Positions 1 to 11,243 are shown, numbered from the stretch's first letter. The stretch: DNA of 36,550 bases from Clostridiales bacterium (GCA_012519845.1 JAAYPK010000059.1:1-36550), one strand, 5' to 3'. Notes: generated by a model from the letters alone, not told the origin. Numbers and translations: made by a program.

Positions 1-108
1 TCATAAAAACTTACTCATAAAAAGAATTGCTGGTTTTTAACTTATATATCTGTTCAATTTTCAAAGACCAATTTTCGTCATTCTTAAGAACCTTACGCCC
101 TCAAGCGA
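1..108 (-). ncRNA. 5' leader of a rRNA operon (16S lies off the left edge)
   Basis: Read on the minus strand, this stretch follows a strong promoter and contains the short tract ending GAAAATTGAACAG and then ACCAGCAATTCTTTTT, which resemble the conserved rRNA leader sequences upstream of 16S genes in Clostridium and Bacillus. No coding frame fits it. The 16S gene itself is not inside the window, so the call rests on the leader and promoter only. The arrangement gyrB-gyrA followed by an rRNA operon near the origin is common in clostridia. Confidence 0.75.
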
Positions 109-115
109 CTTTCTT

Positions 116-144
116 ATCTTATCACCATTTAAAACTCTTGTCAA
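116..144 (-). promoter_or_regulatory. rRNA operon proximal promoter
   Basis: On the minus strand a perfect -35 TTGACA (139-144) is followed after 17 bases by the -10 hexamer TAAGAT (116-121). Transcription would start near 108 and read out of the left edge. Its place directly before the rRNA leader supports the role. Confidence 0.75.
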
Positions 145-211
145 CAACTTTTTAAATATATTTTTTATTAAATATTTCTGTTGTTATTTGTCGTTTTCCT
201 CGGCGACGAAA

Positions 212-241
212 CTTATAATATCATAAATTTTATATCTACAA
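212..241 (-). promoter_or_regulatory. Possible upstream (distal) rRNA promoter
   Basis: The minus strand shows TTGTAG (236-241), an 18-base gap and TATAAG (212-217). A small GC-containing inverted repeat (GTCG...CGAC, about 191-208) follows. Tandem promoters are usual before clostridial rRNA operons, but this hexamer pair is weaker than the proximal one. Confidence 0.4.
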
Positions 242-360
242 GTATCTATTATTCCTATTAATAAATATTATATTGATATTTCTCTAAATTTCTATCGATT
301 TCTTAATATTCCTTATGAAGATACACCAGGGACAGATTATATAAAGAAATATTAAAATTA

Positions 361-398
361 AAGCTACCAAACTAAAATAATCCTTTAGTTGGTAGCTT
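361..398 (-). terminator. Rho-independent terminator after gyrA
   Basis: The arms AAGCTACCAAACTAAA (361-376) and TTTAGTTGGTAGCTT (384-398) pair with one bulged base around a short loop. On the minus strand the hairpin is followed by a T-rich run. It sits just after the gyrA stop codon and separates the dnaA-gyrA cluster from the rRNA promoters. Confidence 0.8.
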
Positions 399-410
399 TA
401 TTCATACTAT

Positions 411-2867
411 TTATTCATTTTCTTCTTCACTAGTATCAATAGTATCATCTGTACTTAAAATCTTAGCAATAGCAACTACTTTCTCATCTTCCTTAGTTCT
501 CATTAATGTAACTCCCATAGCTGATCTACTAGTTACAGATATGTCCATTACATTAATTCTTATTGCTACTCCACTGCTATTAATTAACATAAGTTCATCG
601 TCTTCTTTACATATAATTGCCCCTGCAAGTTTTCCAGTCTTTTCGCTAATCTTATATGTAATTAATCCGACTCCACCCCTATTTTGAAGCTTATATTCGC
701 TAATATCAGTTCTCTTACCATATCCATTTTCACTTATTACAAGAAGTTTCTCATCGTCTACTGCTATATCCATACATACAGCAACATCATCATTTCTTAA
801 TCTAATTGCTCTAACTCCAGTTGCAGTTCTTCCCATAGGTCTAATATCTACTTCATTGAACTTAATAGCTAATCCATTTTGAGTAACCATCATAATATTA
901 GCATCCCCACGTGTAATCTTAACCTTAAGAAGTTCATCACCATCTCTTAAATTAATTGCAATTAATCCATTTTTTCTAAGATTCTTAAATTCTTTAAGAG
1001 GTGTTTTCTTAACTACCCCCTTCTTAGTTCCCATAAACAAGAATCCTTCTCTATTATTATCTCTAACTGATAATACTGTTTCTATTCTTTCATCTGGCTC
1101 TATAGCTATTAAATTAACTATATTAGTTCCTTTTGCAGTTCTACCTGCATCTGGAATTTCATATGCTCTTAATTTATAAACTCTTCCCCTGTTGGTGAAG
1201 AATAGCATATCTGAGTGAGTTGAGGTTATCATAACATGTTCTACAAAATCATCTTCCTTTGTAGACATTGCTTGAATTCCCTTTCCACCTCTTCTTTGTG
1301 ATGAATAAGTATCTGCTGATATTCTTTTTATATATCCACTATGAGTTAATGTTATTACTACTTCTTCTTCTTGAATCAAATCTTCTATATCTATTTCATT
1401 AACTACTTTTTCAATATGAGTTCTTCTTTCATCATTATACTTATTTTTTATTTCAATTAATTCATCTTTTATTACTCCAAGAAGCTTTTCTTCACTTTCT
1501 AAAATAGAATTTAAATATTCAATTTGTTTCATTATTTCTGCATATTCTTCCTCTATTTTATCTCTTTCTAATCCTGTTAATCTTCTTAATCTCATTTCTA
1601 ATATAGCTAAAGCTTGTTTTTCAGATAATGAGAATATTTCAATTAAAGCATTCTTTGCTAATTCTGAAGTTTTAGAATTTCTTATAATACTAATTACTTC
1701 ATCAATATTATCTAATGCTATTTTTAATCCCTCTAAAATATGTGCTCTTGCCTTTGCTTTATTTAATTCAAATATTGTTCTTCTAGTTATTACTTCTCTT
1801 TGGAATTCAATATAATGACTTAAAACTTGTTTTAAATTTAATATTTGTGGTTCATTATCTACAAGTGCAAGCATAATAACTCCAAAGGTATCTTGCATTT
1901 TTGTATGTTTATATAATAAATTTAAGGTAACATTCGGATTGGCATCTCTTTTTAGTTCAATTACTATCCTCATACCATCTCTATCAGATTCATCTCTTAA
2001 ATCTGATATTCCATTTATTTTTTTATCTTTAACTAAATCAGCAATATTTTCTATAAGTTTAGCTTTATTAACTTGATATGGTAATTCTGTTACTATAATT
2101 CTATGTCTAGAATTCTCTTCTTCAATTTCTGCTTTTGCTCTTACTACAATTTTTCCTTTTCCTGTTTCATATGCTGCTCTTATTCCCGCTTTACCCATTA
2201 TGATTCCAGCTGTTGGAAAATCAGGGCCTTTTATGACTGTCATTAAATCTAACACTGAAACCTCTGGATTATCTATCAGCATTATTGTTCCATCTATTAC
2301 TTCTCCTAAATTATGTGGTGGAATATTAGTAGCCATACCAACGGCTATTCCTGAAGATCCATTTACTAATAAATTAGGAAATCTTGATGGTAAAACTGAT
2401 GGCTCTTGTTCCTCTCCGTCAAAGTTTGGAACGAAATCTATTGTATCTTTGTTTATATCTCTTAGCATCTCAATGGCAATTTTATTCATTTTAGCTTCTG
2501 TATATCTCATAGCAGCTGCACTATCGCCATCTACTGATCCAAAATTTCCATGCCCATCAACTAGCATATATCGCATTGAAAAATCTTGTGCTAACCTAAC
2601 TAAAGCATCATAGACAGATGTGTCACCATGTGGATGATACTTACCTAATACATCTCCAACTATTCTTGCGCATTTCCTATATCCTTTATCTGGATATAAC
2701 CCCAACTCCTGTAATGAGTATAATATTCTCCTATGAACAGGTTTTAATCCATCCCTGACATCTGGAAGTGCACGACCAACTATAACACTCATAGCATAGT
2801 CAATATAACACCTTTTCATTTCTTTATTTATATCGACAGGTAGGACTTTTCCCTCATTGTAATTCAT
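411..2867 (-). CDS. gyrA: DNA gyrase subunit A
   Basis: This is the breakage-reunion subunit of DNA gyrase, which works as A2B2 to introduce negative supercoils. The 818-residue length fits the family. The catalytic tyrosine is Tyr122 in [10 protein letters not shown]. The quinolone-determining stretch HGDTSVYD (residues 80-87) carries Thr83 and Asp87; a threonine at 83 also occurs in other clostridia such as C. difficile and is not by itself evidence of resistance. The GyrA box QRRGGKG, needed for DNA wrapping, is at 524-530, ahead of the C-terminal beta-pinwheel repeats, and the protein ends in an acidic tail. The ATG at 2867 has a GAGGTGA ribosome site. It lies 22 bases after gyrB and is probably co-transcribed with it, ending at the hairpin 361-398. 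Confidence 0.98.
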   Translation of the reverse strand: MNYNEGKVLPVDINKEMKRCYIDYAMSVIVGRALPDVRDGLKPVHRRILYSLQELGLYPDKGYRKCARIVGDVLGKYHPHGDTSVYDALVRLAQDFSMRYMLVDGHGNFGSVDGDSAAAMRYTEAKMNKIAIEMLRDINKDTIDFVPNFDGEEQEPSVLPSRFPNLLVNGSSGIAVGMATNIPPHNLGEVIDGTIMLIDNPEVSVLDLMTVIKGPDFPTAGIIMGKAGIRAAYETGKGKIVVRAKAEIEEENSRHRIIVTELPYQVNKAKLIENIADLVKDKKINGISDLRDESDRDGMRIVIELKRDANPNVTLNLLYKHTKMQDTFGVIMLALVDNEPQILNLKQVLSHYIEFQREVITRRTIFELNKAKARAHILEGLKIALDNIDEVISIIRNSKTSELAKNALIEIFSLSEKQALAILEMRLRRLTGLERDKIEEEYAEIMKQIEYLNSILESEEKLLGVIKDELIEIKNKYNDERRTHIEKVVNEIDIEDLIQEEEVVITLTHSGYIKRISADTYSSQRRGGKGIQAMSTKEDDFVEHVMITSTHSDMLFFTNRGRVYKLRAYEIPDAGRTAKGTNIVNLIAIEPDERIETVLSVRDNNREGFLFMGTKKGVVKKTPLKEFKNLRKNGLIAINLRDGDELLKVKITRGDANIMMVTQNGLAIKFNEVDIRPMGRTATGVRAIRLRNDDVAVCMDIAVDDEKLLVISENGYGKRTDISEYKLQNRGGVGLITYKISEKTGKLAGAIICKEDDELMLINSSGVAIRINVMDISVTSRSAMGVTLMRTKEDEKVVAIAKILSTDDTIDTSEEENE

Positions 2868-2889
2868 GTACTTTCACCTCATTTTAGCA

Positions 2890-4800
<1,911 letters not shown>

Positions 4801-4829
4801 CTATTCCTCCTAAAAACAATAATATTGTT

Positions 4830-5090
4830 CTACAAGTTATAATCCATACATGTTCTCTTAGTTAGAGTTGAAGAAGAAATAGGAGAAAAATATATTTTAC
4901 TTTTCTTATCTACTTCAGCAATAACAAAAGATTTTGGCTGTTCATTTGTTATTTTTTCAACAAAACCATCTTCCTCAGCCATCCTTAAAAATTGAATGGT
5001 ATCAGAACTATACATAGCTGTCTGCAAATCAAATATTCCAATAACATCCTTGATTGGAACAACAACATTCTCACCTAAATGTAAAAACAT
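4830..5090 (-). CDS. remB: RemB-type (DUF370, YaaB) extracellular matrix regulator homologue
   Basis: This 86-residue protein begins MFLHLGENVVVPIKDVIGIF, matching the DUF370 family. It occupies the place of yaaB/remB between recF and gyrB, as in Bacillus subtilis. The paralogue RemA is a DNA-binding activator of biofilm matrix genes in Bacillus; the role of RemB is less clear, and its role in clostridia is inferred only. The ATG at 5090 has a strong GGAGGGAG ribosome site. It lies 14 bases after the recF stop, indicating co-transcription. Confidence 0.85.
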   Translation of the reverse strand: MFLHLGENVVVPIKDVIGIFDLQTAMYSSDTIQFLRMAEEDGFVEKITNEQPKSFVIAEVDKKSKIYFSPISSSTLTKRTCMDYNL

Positions 5091-5104
5091 AGAAAGCTCC
5101 CTCC

Positions 5105-6190
5105 TTAAATTAATACATTTCCGTTTACTACATTAAACATTTTTGCATTAGAATTTACATATTCTTTTATATCATCATGCCCAGTACAAGTAATTATTGT
5201 CTGAATTTCACCTACACTACTTAATATATACCTTTTTCTATTATAGTCTAATTCAGACAATACGTCATCTAACAATAGAATAGGATATTCCTCTGTAGTC
5301 TCTTTGATTATCCTCAAGGATGCAAATTTCATAGTTAGAACTGCTGTCCTCTGTTGCCCCTGGGATCCATAACTTTTAGTATCTATATTATTAATAAAAA
5401 CAGAAAAATCATCTCTATGTGGCCCAATTGTTGTAATCCCTTTTTCAATATCTCTTCTTCTGTTTCTCTTTAAAAGATTTAAAAAGTCATCTTTTATGTT
5501 ATCTAGATCTTTAATTGAAGATTGATATTCAAACTTTATTGATTCTTTTTGCAAAGTTATATCTCTGTGTATTTTTTCTCCAAAGTGGTTCAATTTATCT
5601 AAATAGTCTAATCTTTTTAATATTATATATTCACCATATTCAGCTAATTGTTCATCGTAAATTTCAAGAACATCTTCTGCTAATTTCCTATTCTTTAATA
5701 CAATATTTCTTTCATTAAGTATCTTATTGTATTGTACCAATGCATAATAATACTTTTTATTTAATTGACAAATTTCCATATCAATAAATTTTCTTCTTAT
5801 TCCTGGAGATTCTTTTATTATTTTTAAATCTTCTGGTGAAAACATAACAACATTAAAATTTCCAAATAACTCTCCAATTTTGTTAATTTTAGTTGAATTG
5901 ATTCTAATAGCTTTCTTCCCATCCTTTAGGATATTAACATCAATTCGTTTATCTAATCTCTTTTTTCCGATACTCACACTTATATATGCATTATTAGCTT
6001 CCCAATTAATTAATTCCTTATCTCTTGATGTTCTATGAGATTTTGCAAAAGCACAATAATATATGGATTCAAGTATATTAGTCTTTCCTTGGGCATTATT
6101 ACCCATAAATACATTTACGTTTTTCCCGAAATTAACCTCTAGATTTTTATAATTTCTATAATCAGTTAATATTAATTTTTTTATAAACAT
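5105..6190 (-). CDS. recF: DNA replication and repair protein RecF
   Basis: RecF is an SMC-like ATPase that, with RecO and RecR, loads RecA at single-strand gaps. Walker A is GNNAQGKT at residues 30-37, the ABC-type signature is SYGSQGQQR at 273-281, and Walker B is LLLDDVLSELD at 305-315. The 361-residue length is typical. The ATG at 6190 is preceded by AGGTG. It sits in the canonical dnaN-yaaA-recF order, 39 bases after yaaA. Confidence 0.96.
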   Translation of the reverse strand: MFIKKLILTDYRNYKNLEVNFGKNVNVFMGNNAQGKTNILESIYYCAFAKSHRTSRDKELINWEANNAYISVSIGKKRLDKRIDVNILKDGKKAIRINSTKINKIGELFGNFNVVMFSPEDLKIIKESPGIRRKFIDMEICQLNKKYYYALVQYNKILNERNIVLKNRKLAEDVLEIYDEQLAEYGEYIILKRLDYLDKLNHFGEKIHRDITLQKESIKFEYQSSIKDLDNIKDDFLNLLKRNRRRDIEKGITTIGPHRDDFSVFINNIDTKSYGSQGQQRTAVLTMKFASLRIIKETTEEYPILLLDDVLSELDYNRKRYILSSVGEIQTIITCTGHDDIKEYVNSNAKMFNVVNGNVLI

Positions 6191-6229
6191 ATATAAACAC
6201 CTATCTAATTATATCATACTTAGATATAT

Positions 6230-6442
6230 TTATTTTATTTTGTACTTTTCCCCATTAAACTCAATTAAATCACCAATTTTAAGTTTTTTTCCTCTTTGAT
6301 TGCATATTTCATTATTTACCTTAACCATATTATCTTGAATATACATCTTTGCATCTGAACCAGATGAAACTGCCCCACACCATTTTAAAAATGAATCTAG
6401 TTTTATAAATTCTGTATTTATTTTTATCTCGTTCAATTTCAA
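6230..6442 (-). CDS. yaaA: S4-domain RNA-binding protein YaaA
   Basis: This 70-residue protein is essentially one S4 domain: FIKLDSFLKWCGAVSSGSDA followed by VKVNNEICNQRGKKLKIGD, the RNA-binding alpha-L motif pattern. B. subtilis YaaA in the same position has been linked to ribosome assembly; that function is inferred here. The start is a TTG at 6442 five bases after AGGAG; a second in-frame TTG two codons later is a less likely start. Only eight bases separate it from the dnaN stop, suggesting translational coupling. Confidence 0.88.
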   Translation of the reverse strand: MKLNEIKINTEFIKLDSFLKWCGAVSSGSDAKMYIQDNMVKVNNEICNQRGKKLKIGDLIEFNGEKYKIK

Positions 6443-6450
6443 TTTATCTC

Positions 6451-7551
6451 CTATCTCATTAACCTTACAGGTAATACTAAATACTTACTACTCTCTGAAT
6501 TTTTTTCTGTTATAACGCATGGAGTTACACTTGATGTCATTTCCAATATAACATTATCACCATCCATATTTTTAAGTACGTCTAACAGATATTTTGAATT
6601 AAATGCAATTTCTATTGATTCACCTTGCAAAGTAATGCTTAATTCTTCCTTTACTTTTCCCAATTGAGAATTAGATGTAATAATCAAATAATCTTCTTGA
6701 ACATCTAATTTAATTAAGTAGCTATTACCTTCTTTTGCCATTAGAGAAGCTCTTTCAATAGAACTTTGTAACTTTTGCTTTTCAACCTCTATAGTTATTT
6801 TATGTTCTTGTGGAAGAAGTGAATTATAGTTAACATAACTACCTTCTAGTAATCTAGATATAATTTGTGTTTCACCTAAATTAAATAAAATATGATTATT
6901 AGTAAATGTTATTTTTACTTCATCATCACTTTCTTCCAGTATTCTTGATACTTCATTTAAATTCCTGCCAGGTATTACTATCTGAATATTCATGTCAGTT
7001 TCCAAATATTCAGATTTAATTGCTAATCTATATCCATCAAGAGCAACTAAGTTTAAATTTTTATCTTTAATTTCAAATAAAACACCTTGTAATATTGGCC
7101 TTGTTTCATCTTGAGCTATTGCGAAGGTAGTACTTTTTATCATGTTTTTCAATACATTTTGAGGTATTTCTATATAATCATTATTGTTGATTTCAGGTAA
7201 AGTTGGATATTCATCTCCATTCATATATACTACATTGAAAACTGACTTTTCACAGGATATTTGAACTGTATCATTTTCTATTACTTCAATTGTAATTAAT
7301 GAATCAGGTAATTTTCTAATTATTTCACCAAATATTTTTGAATCTATAACTACTTTTCCTATTTCTTTAACATCGGCTTCAACTTTAGTTTTTATAGAAA
7401 TATCCATATCTGATCCTATAAGTGTTATTCCAGATTCAGTAGCATTAATTAAGATACCCTCTAATATTTTCATAGTTGTTTTTCCTGTTATAGCTTTTTG
7501 AGTAATTAAAATTCCTTCTTGTAGTTTTTGTTTTTCGCATGTAAATATCAT
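6451..7551 (-). CDS. dnaN: DNA polymerase III beta subunit (sliding clamp)
   Basis: The clamp encircles DNA and tethers polymerase and many repair factors. The 366-residue length and three-fold repeated clamp architecture fit. Recognisable stretches are the N-terminal MIFTCEKQKLQEGILITQKA, the middle-domain ETRPILQGVLFEI (also seen as TRPIL in other DnaN proteins), and the C-terminal YLVLPVRLMR, close to the family's usual PMRL ending. The ATG at 7551 has GGAGG upstream. The gene follows dnaA after a 259-base non-coding stretch that holds part of oriC. Confidence 0.97.
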   Translation of the reverse strand: MIFTCEKQKLQEGILITQKAITGKTTMKILEGILINATESGITLIGSDMDISIKTKVEADVKEIGKVVIDSKIFGEIIRKLPDSLITIEVIENDTVQISCEKSVFNVVYMNGDEYPTLPEINNNDYIEIPQNVLKNMIKSTTFAIAQDETRPILQGVLFEIKDKNLNLVALDGYRLAIKSEYLETDMNIQIVIPGRNLNEVSRILEESDDEVKITFTNNHILFNLGETQIISRLLEGSYVNYNSLLPQEHKITIEVEKQKLQSSIERASLMAKEGNSYLIKLDVQEDYLIITSNSQLGKVKEELSITLQGESIEIAFNSKYLLDVLKNMDGDNVILEMTSSVTPCVITEKNSESSKYLVLPVRLMR

Positions 7552-7567
7552 TTAATAACCTCCAAAT

Positions 7568-7813
7568 TTATTCACAATTAAGTTTATACATTAATAGATT
7601 AGATATATATAAATATATAGTAATAGTAGTAGTAGGGGCTGTTAATTTGTTGATAACCCATTGAACGCTACTTATAGTCTTATTTTTTAATAACAAATAC
7701 TGTGGATTAGTATGTATAAAAACTTTGCAGTTATCCACAGTATTAACAATAGTTTTTCTTTTTATATTTTATCCACAGCTTATTAAATAGTTATTATGTA
7801 CAGTTGTGGATTA
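7568..7813. other. oriC: oriC, dnaA-dnaN part: DnaA box cluster
   Basis: The intergene between dnaA and dnaN holds six DnaA box-like nonamers: TTATTCACA at 7568-7576 (+), TTATCAACA at 7648-7656 (-), TAATCCACA at 7701-7709 (-), TTATCCACA at 7731-7739 (+) and 7769-7777 (+), and TAATCCACA at 7805-7813 (-), the last overlapping the dnaA stop codon. Two boxes are exact TTATCCACA and one fits TTATNCACA. Placement matches the downstream half of the bipartite origin of B. subtilis. Confidence 0.92.
7577..7640. other. oriC unwinding element with DnaA-trio repeats
   Basis: Six consecutive triplets, TAG TAA TAG TAG TAG TAG, occupy 7618-7635 on the plus strand. They abut a GC block (GGGGC, 7635-7639) and then a DnaA box on the minus strand at 7648-7656. 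On the other side lies an AT-only stretch (about 7577-7620). The order box, GC block, trios, AT-rich DNA is that described for the basal unwinding system of B. subtilis, where DnaA bound to the box extends onto the trios of one strand. The role here is inferred from this match. Confidence 0.85.
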
Positions 7814-9163
7814 ATTTCTAGTTAGTTTCTTTGTTATGTCCTCTATAGTATTTTGTAAGCTTTCATCAGTATTCAAATTTTCAGAAATTTTTTCATAAGC
7901 ATGAATTACTGTAGTATGGTCTCTACCTCCGAATTCTTCTCCTATCTTAGGCAAAGACATATCTGTTAGTTTTCTACTTAAATACATTGCAATTTGTCTT
8001 GGATATGCAATATTTCTAGTCCTTCTTTGAGATTTTAAATCTTCAATCTTTAAATTAAAGTAACTTGAAACTACATCTTGAATAATATTTATAGTAATAT
8101 GTTTGCTTTGCTTTTTAGATATTATGTCTTTTAGTGCTTCTGATGCTAAATCAACAGTTATTTCTTTATTAGTTAATGAAGAATATGCTACTATTCTTAT
8201 AAGAGCACCTTCTAATTCCCTGATATTAGATTTAATTTTTGTAGCTATATATACCATAACATCATTACTTACATTGATATTTTCAACATCTGCCTTTTTC
8301 TTCAGGATAGCCATTCTAGTTTCAAAATCTGGTACTTGTATATCAGCTATTAACCCCCATTCAAACCTAGATCTAAGTCTGTCTTCTAATGTAGGAATTT
8401 CCTTTGGTGGTCTATCAGAAGAAAGAATGATTTGTTTATTAGCATCATATAGTGCATTGAAAGTATGGAAGAATTCTTCTTGAGTTCCTTCCTTTCCTGC
8501 AATAAATTGAATATCATCAATAAGTAAAATATCTACTTTTCTATATTTATTTCTAAATTCTTCATTTTTATCATGCTTAATTGCATTTATAAGTTCATTT
8601 GTAAACTTTTCAGAAGAAACATATTCTACTTTTGCACTAGGGTTATTTTGTAATATATAGTGGCCAATAGCATGCATTAAGTGTGTTTTTCCAAGTCCAA
8701 CTCCTCCATATATAAATAAGGGATTATAAGCTCTAGCAGGAGATTCCGCAACAGCTAATGAAGCAGCGTGTGCAAAACGGTTACTATTCCCTATTACAAA
8801 TGAATTAAATGTATATTTAGGATTTAATGTTGTAGACATTTCATCATTTACTGTTACTGATTGTGATTGAGTATTTGCTTCAATAGTCTCAATAGGTTCC
8901 TCTATCTGATTTTCAGAATAAATACAAAAATCTATATTATATAACTTTGAAGATACTAATTTGATTGAATTAGCAATTAAATGCTTATATCTAGTCTCTA
9001 GAACATCTTGAGTGAAGGAATTTGGAACACTAAACTTTATTGTATTGTTTGACATTGAGATTGGTGTACAACTCATAATCCAGGTATTAAAGCTAACTTC
9101 ACTCATTTCGTTCTTAATTATATTTAAAGTTTTATCCCATATTTGTTGTAGCTCAGTATCCAT
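7811..9163 (-). CDS. dnaA: Chromosomal replication initiator protein DnaA
   Basis: DnaA binds the DnaA boxes on both sides of its gene and opens the origin. The 450 residues show the usual four domains: domain I (about 1-80, with [20 protein letters not shown]), a variable acidic linker (about 81-115), the AAA+ domain with Walker A GGVGLGKT (153-160) and Walker B LLIDD (213-217), and the domain IV helix-turn-helix with the signature [12 protein letters not shown] (412-423). The ATG at 9163 follows GGAGG by nine bases. Boxes at 9203-9211 and upstream place the gene under likely autoregulation. Confidence 0.98.
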   Translation of the reverse strand: MDTELQQIWDKTLNIIKNEMSEVSFNTWIMSCTPISMSNNTIKFSVPNSFTQDVLETRYKHLIANSIKLVSSKLYNIDFCIYSENQIEEPIETIEANTQSQSVTVNDEMSTTLNPKYTFNSFVIGNSNRFAHAASLAVAESPARAYNPLFIYGGVGLGKTHLMHAIGHYILQNNPSAKVEYVSSEKFTNELINAIKHDKNEEFRNKYRKVDILLIDDIQFIAGKEGTQEEFFHTFNALYDANKQIILSSDRPPKEIPTLEDRLRSRFEWGLIADIQVPDFETRMAILKKKADVENINVSNDVMVYIATKIKSNIRELEGALIRIVAYSSLTNKEITVDLASEALKDIISKKQSKHITINIIQDVVSSYFNLKIEDLKSQRRTRNIAYPRQIAMYLSRKLTDMSLPKIGEEFGGRDHTTVIHAYEKISENLNTDESLQNTIEDITKKLTRN

Positions 9164-9202
9164 TACTTATCCTCCAAAAAAATTTATATTGATTTTTTAT
9201 TG

Positions 9203-9566
9203 TTATCCACAGATAATCAACAAAACTATATACATAAAAAAAAATAATATTTAATGTGTTGATATGTTAGTATTAATTATTAACATTGTTGATAACTTAT
9301 AAAACTAAAAATAAAAAAAATAGTTATCAACAAGTAGTATTTTTAATAATTAACATAATAAACAGCCTTAAAATATGAATATTTACAAAAAAAGTTGGTA
9401 AAAATAAATAAAAAAGAACAAGTTATCAACAATTATATCCACAGTTGTGGATAACTATTAATTGCTAACACATTATTCACAGTCTCTTAATAATAATATC
9501 ACATTAGAATATAAGTATTCAATAAGTTATCCACAAAAATATGTTCAATATAATATTTTATCAACA
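9203..9566. other. oriC: oriC, dnaA-rpmH part: DnaA box cluster in the 516-base intergene
   Basis: Between dnaA and rpmH (9164-9679) no gene is seen; the stretch is AT-rich and filled with DnaA boxes. Exact TTATCCACA occurs at 9203-9211 (+), 9446-9454 (-) and 9527-9535 (+). TTATTCACA is at 9473-9481 (+). The TTATCAACA variant is at 9287-9295 (-), 9324-9332 (+), 9423-9431 (+) and 9558-9566 (+), and ATATCCACA is at 9435-9443 (+). The pair at 9435-9454 forms a near-palindrome. This corresponds to the incA/incB half of the Bacillus-type origin and probably also controls dnaA expression. Confidence 0.92.
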
Positions 9567-9579
9567 ATTAACTGCCATC

Positions 9580-9608
9580 TTGACATGAGAATATGATGTA
9601 TATATAAT
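9580..9608 (+). promoter_or_regulatory. Consensus sigma-A promoter of rpmH operon
   Basis: A perfect TTGACA (9580-9585), a 17-base spacer and a perfect TATAAT (9603-9608) lie 72 bases before rpmH. A DnaA box (9558-9566) ends 14 bases upstream of the -35 hexamer, so initiator binding could influence it. Confidence 0.88.
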
Positions 9609-9679
9609 AATTAGGTAACTTATTATTAAGGTAATTTATTTCTTACTATAAAAATATTGAGCGAAAGGGGTGGAGTGAA

Positions 9680-9814
9680 ATGTTCATGACATACCAACCA
9701 AAAAAAAGACAAAGAAAAAAAGAACATGGTTTCAGAAAAAGAATGAGTACATCATCAGGAAGAAACATACTTAAAAAGAGAAGACAAAAAGGTAGAAAAA
9801 AATTAACAGCATAA
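9680..9814 (+). CDS. rpmH: 50S ribosomal protein L34
   Basis: This 44-residue, very basic protein contains the L34 core [20 protein letters not shown] followed by [20 protein letters not shown]. It is one of the smallest ribosomal proteins and marks the right side of the origin in most bacteria. The start is the ATG at 9680 after AAAGGGGTGGAG; a second ATG two codons later is also in frame. It heads the operon rpmH-rnpA-yidD-yidC-jag behind the consensus promoter at 9580. Confidence 0.97.
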   Translation: MFMTYQPKKRQRKKEHGFRKRMSTSSGRNILKKRRQKGRKKLTA

Positions 9815-9874
9815 GGGCCGCAATTTGTGGCTCTTTTTCTGCAAATGCAGAAAAAAAAAGGAGTAATAAACTCT

Positions 9875-10228
9875 ATGGTATATAGATTGAAAAAAAATAA
9901 AGAATTTAGATTTGTATATAGAAGAGGAAAATCATATGCTAATGATTTATTAGTTCTGTATATATTAAAAAATAATAGAAATAAGGATACTCAAGGAAAT
10001 ATGTATAACAAAGTTGGAGTATCTGTTAGCAAAAAAGTAGGTAATAGTGTTGTAAGAAGCAGATCTAAAAGATTAATACTTGAAAATTATAGATTAGCTT
10101 TAGATAATTTAAAAATAGGATATGATTTTATTTTTGTTGCAAGGACGAAAATAAAAGATAAAAATTATCATGATGTGAATAAATCTATGAATAATTTATT
10201 TAAAAAGGCAGGCTTATATAATGATTAA
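9875..10228 (+). CDS. rnpA: Ribonuclease P protein component
   Basis: RnpA is the protein cofactor of the RNase P ribozyme, which matures tRNA 5' ends. The 117-residue protein begins [20 protein letters not shown] and carries the RNR-type signature as [20 protein letters not shown], with Ser in place of the usual Asn as in several clostridial homologues. The ATG at 9875 is chosen because AGGAG (9859-9863) precedes it; the frame is open upstream to a GTG at 9827, but that extension is mostly a poly-lysine and ribosome-site translation. It overlaps yidD by eight bases. Confidence 0.95.
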   Translation: MVYRLKKNKEFRFVYRRGKSYANDLLVLYILKNNRNKDTQGNMYNKVGVSVSKKVGNSVVRSRSKRLILENYRLALDNLKIGYDFIFVARTKIKDKNYHDVNKSMNNLFKKAGLYND

Positions 10229-10433
10229 ACATATTTTAATAAGTCTAATAAGGTTTTATAGAAAATCAATATCACCTATGACTCCACCGAGTTGCAAATA
10301 CATACCTACGTGTTCACAATATGCATTAGAAGCTATTGAAAAATATGGGGCCATTAAGGGTGGAGTTATGTCTATTTGGAGGATAATACGATGTAATCCT
10401 TTCAGCAAGGGGGGATTTGACCCTGTTAAATAA
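10221..10433 (+). CDS. yidD: Membrane protein insertion efficiency factor YidD
   Basis: This 70-residue protein has the YidD pattern: [20 protein letters not shown] near the N-terminus (Cys-containing [10 protein letters not shown]), then [11 protein letters not shown] and the terminal [13 protein letters not shown]. YidD is a peripheral membrane protein that assists YidC-dependent insertion. The start ATG lies inside the last codons of rnpA (eight-base overlap), so translation is probably coupled, and yidC follows 30 bases later, which is the conserved order. Confidence 0.95.
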   Translation: MIKHILISLIRFYRKSISPMTPPSCKYIPTCSQYALEAIEKYGAIKGGVMSIWRIIRCNPFSKGGFDPVK

Positions 10434-10463
10434 CTATTTTATATTAGGAGGAATAATAAAAAG

Positions 10464-11243
10464 ATGTTTGCACCAATAACGAATTTTTTTACTGTTATTT
10501 TCAATTTTCTGCATGATTTAATTACTAAACTAGGCGTGCCAGGGGATAGTGGTTTGTCTTATGTATTAGCAATTACTCTTTTAACTGTTATTATTAGAGC
10601 ATGTTTATTGCCATTTAATATTAAATCTGCACACTCTACAAGAAAGATGCAAGAAATTCAACCAGAAGTTAAAAAGCTTCAAGATAAATATAAAAATGAT
10701 CCTCAAAAAGCACAAACTGAATTAATGAAGTTATATAAGGAAAAGGATGTAAGTATGACTGGAGGGTGTTTACCAACATTACTTCCACTTCCAATATTAA
10801 TGGCATTATATTACGTATTTTATAATATGACTGCAATTGAGGGAAAAAGTTTTTTATGGCTTAACGATTTGGGAGCACCAGATCCATTGTATATATTACC
10901 TATTTTAGCTGCAATAACAACTTATTTACCTTCTGCTTTAATGACAAAAGCTACACCACAAGCTGAAGGTGGAATGAATATGGGACCAATGAATATTGGT
11001 ATGTCAGTTTTTATGGGATATATGGCAATGAAATTTGACTCAATACTAGTGATATATTGGATATTAGGTGGTATAATTCAATTAGTAACAACTTATTTTA
11101 TTAATTATAAACCAGCAATGGAAAAGAAAAAGCAAATAGAGATTAAGGAAGAAGAAATGGAAGCTGTAAGAGCTCCAAAGTTTGTTATGCCGGAATATGA
11201 AGAGACTAATAAAGCAAGCAAAAAGAAAAAGAAAAAGAAGTAA
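10464..11243 (+). CDS. yidC: Membrane protein insertase YidC/Oxa1 family
   Basis: YidC inserts and folds inner-membrane proteins with or without SecYEG. The 259-residue protein shows the conserved groove arginine (about Arg45, in TVIIRACLLPF), the cytoplasmic coiled hairpin (about residues 58-95), and the following membrane segments (GGCLPTLLPLPILMALYYVF, LYILPILAAITTYLP, and a pair near 180-215). The C-terminus is a lysine tail (seven lysines), as in homologues that contact ribosomes. It lacks the N-terminal lipobox cysteine of Bacillus SpoIIIJ. The ATG at 10464 is preceded by AGGAGG. Confidence 0.95.
   Translation: MFAPITNFFTVIFNFLHDLITKLGVPGDSGLSYVLAITLLTVIIRACLLPFNIKSAHSTRKMQEIQPEVKKLQDKYKNDPQKAQTELMKLYKEKDVSMTGGCLPTLLPLPILMALYYVFYNMTAIEGKSFLWLNDLGAPDPLYILPILAAITTYLPSALMTKATPQAEGGMNMGPMNIGMSVFMGYMAMKFDSILVIYWILGGIIQLVTTYFINYKPAMEKKKQIEIKEEEMEAVRAPKFVMPEYEETNKASKKKKKKK

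Noticed and set aside
905-914. CACGTG in gyrA as a second parS
   Set aside because: The flanks do not match TGTTNCACGTGAAACA beyond the six central bases.
2200-2613. Open frame of 137 codons on the plus strand
   Set aside because: It is antisense to gyrA, has no ribosome site and reads as low-complexity hydrophobic and serine-rich sequence. Similar frames opposite dnaA, recF, gdpP, the malic enzyme and others were left out for the same reason.
7618-7635. TAG triplet run as a microsatellite or CRISPR-like repeat
   Set aside because: Its position beside a GC block and a DnaA box in the dnaA-dnaN gap fits DnaA-trios; there are no spacers or longer repeats.
9164-9679. Spo0A boxes (TGTCGAA) in oriC, as found in B. 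subtilis
   Set aside because: No TGTCGAA or TTCGACA was found in either oriC intergene.
9827-9874. N-terminal extension of rnpA from GTG at 9827
   Set aside because: The extension spans a purine run containing the AGGAG site of the ATG at 9875 and does not match RnpA N-termini.
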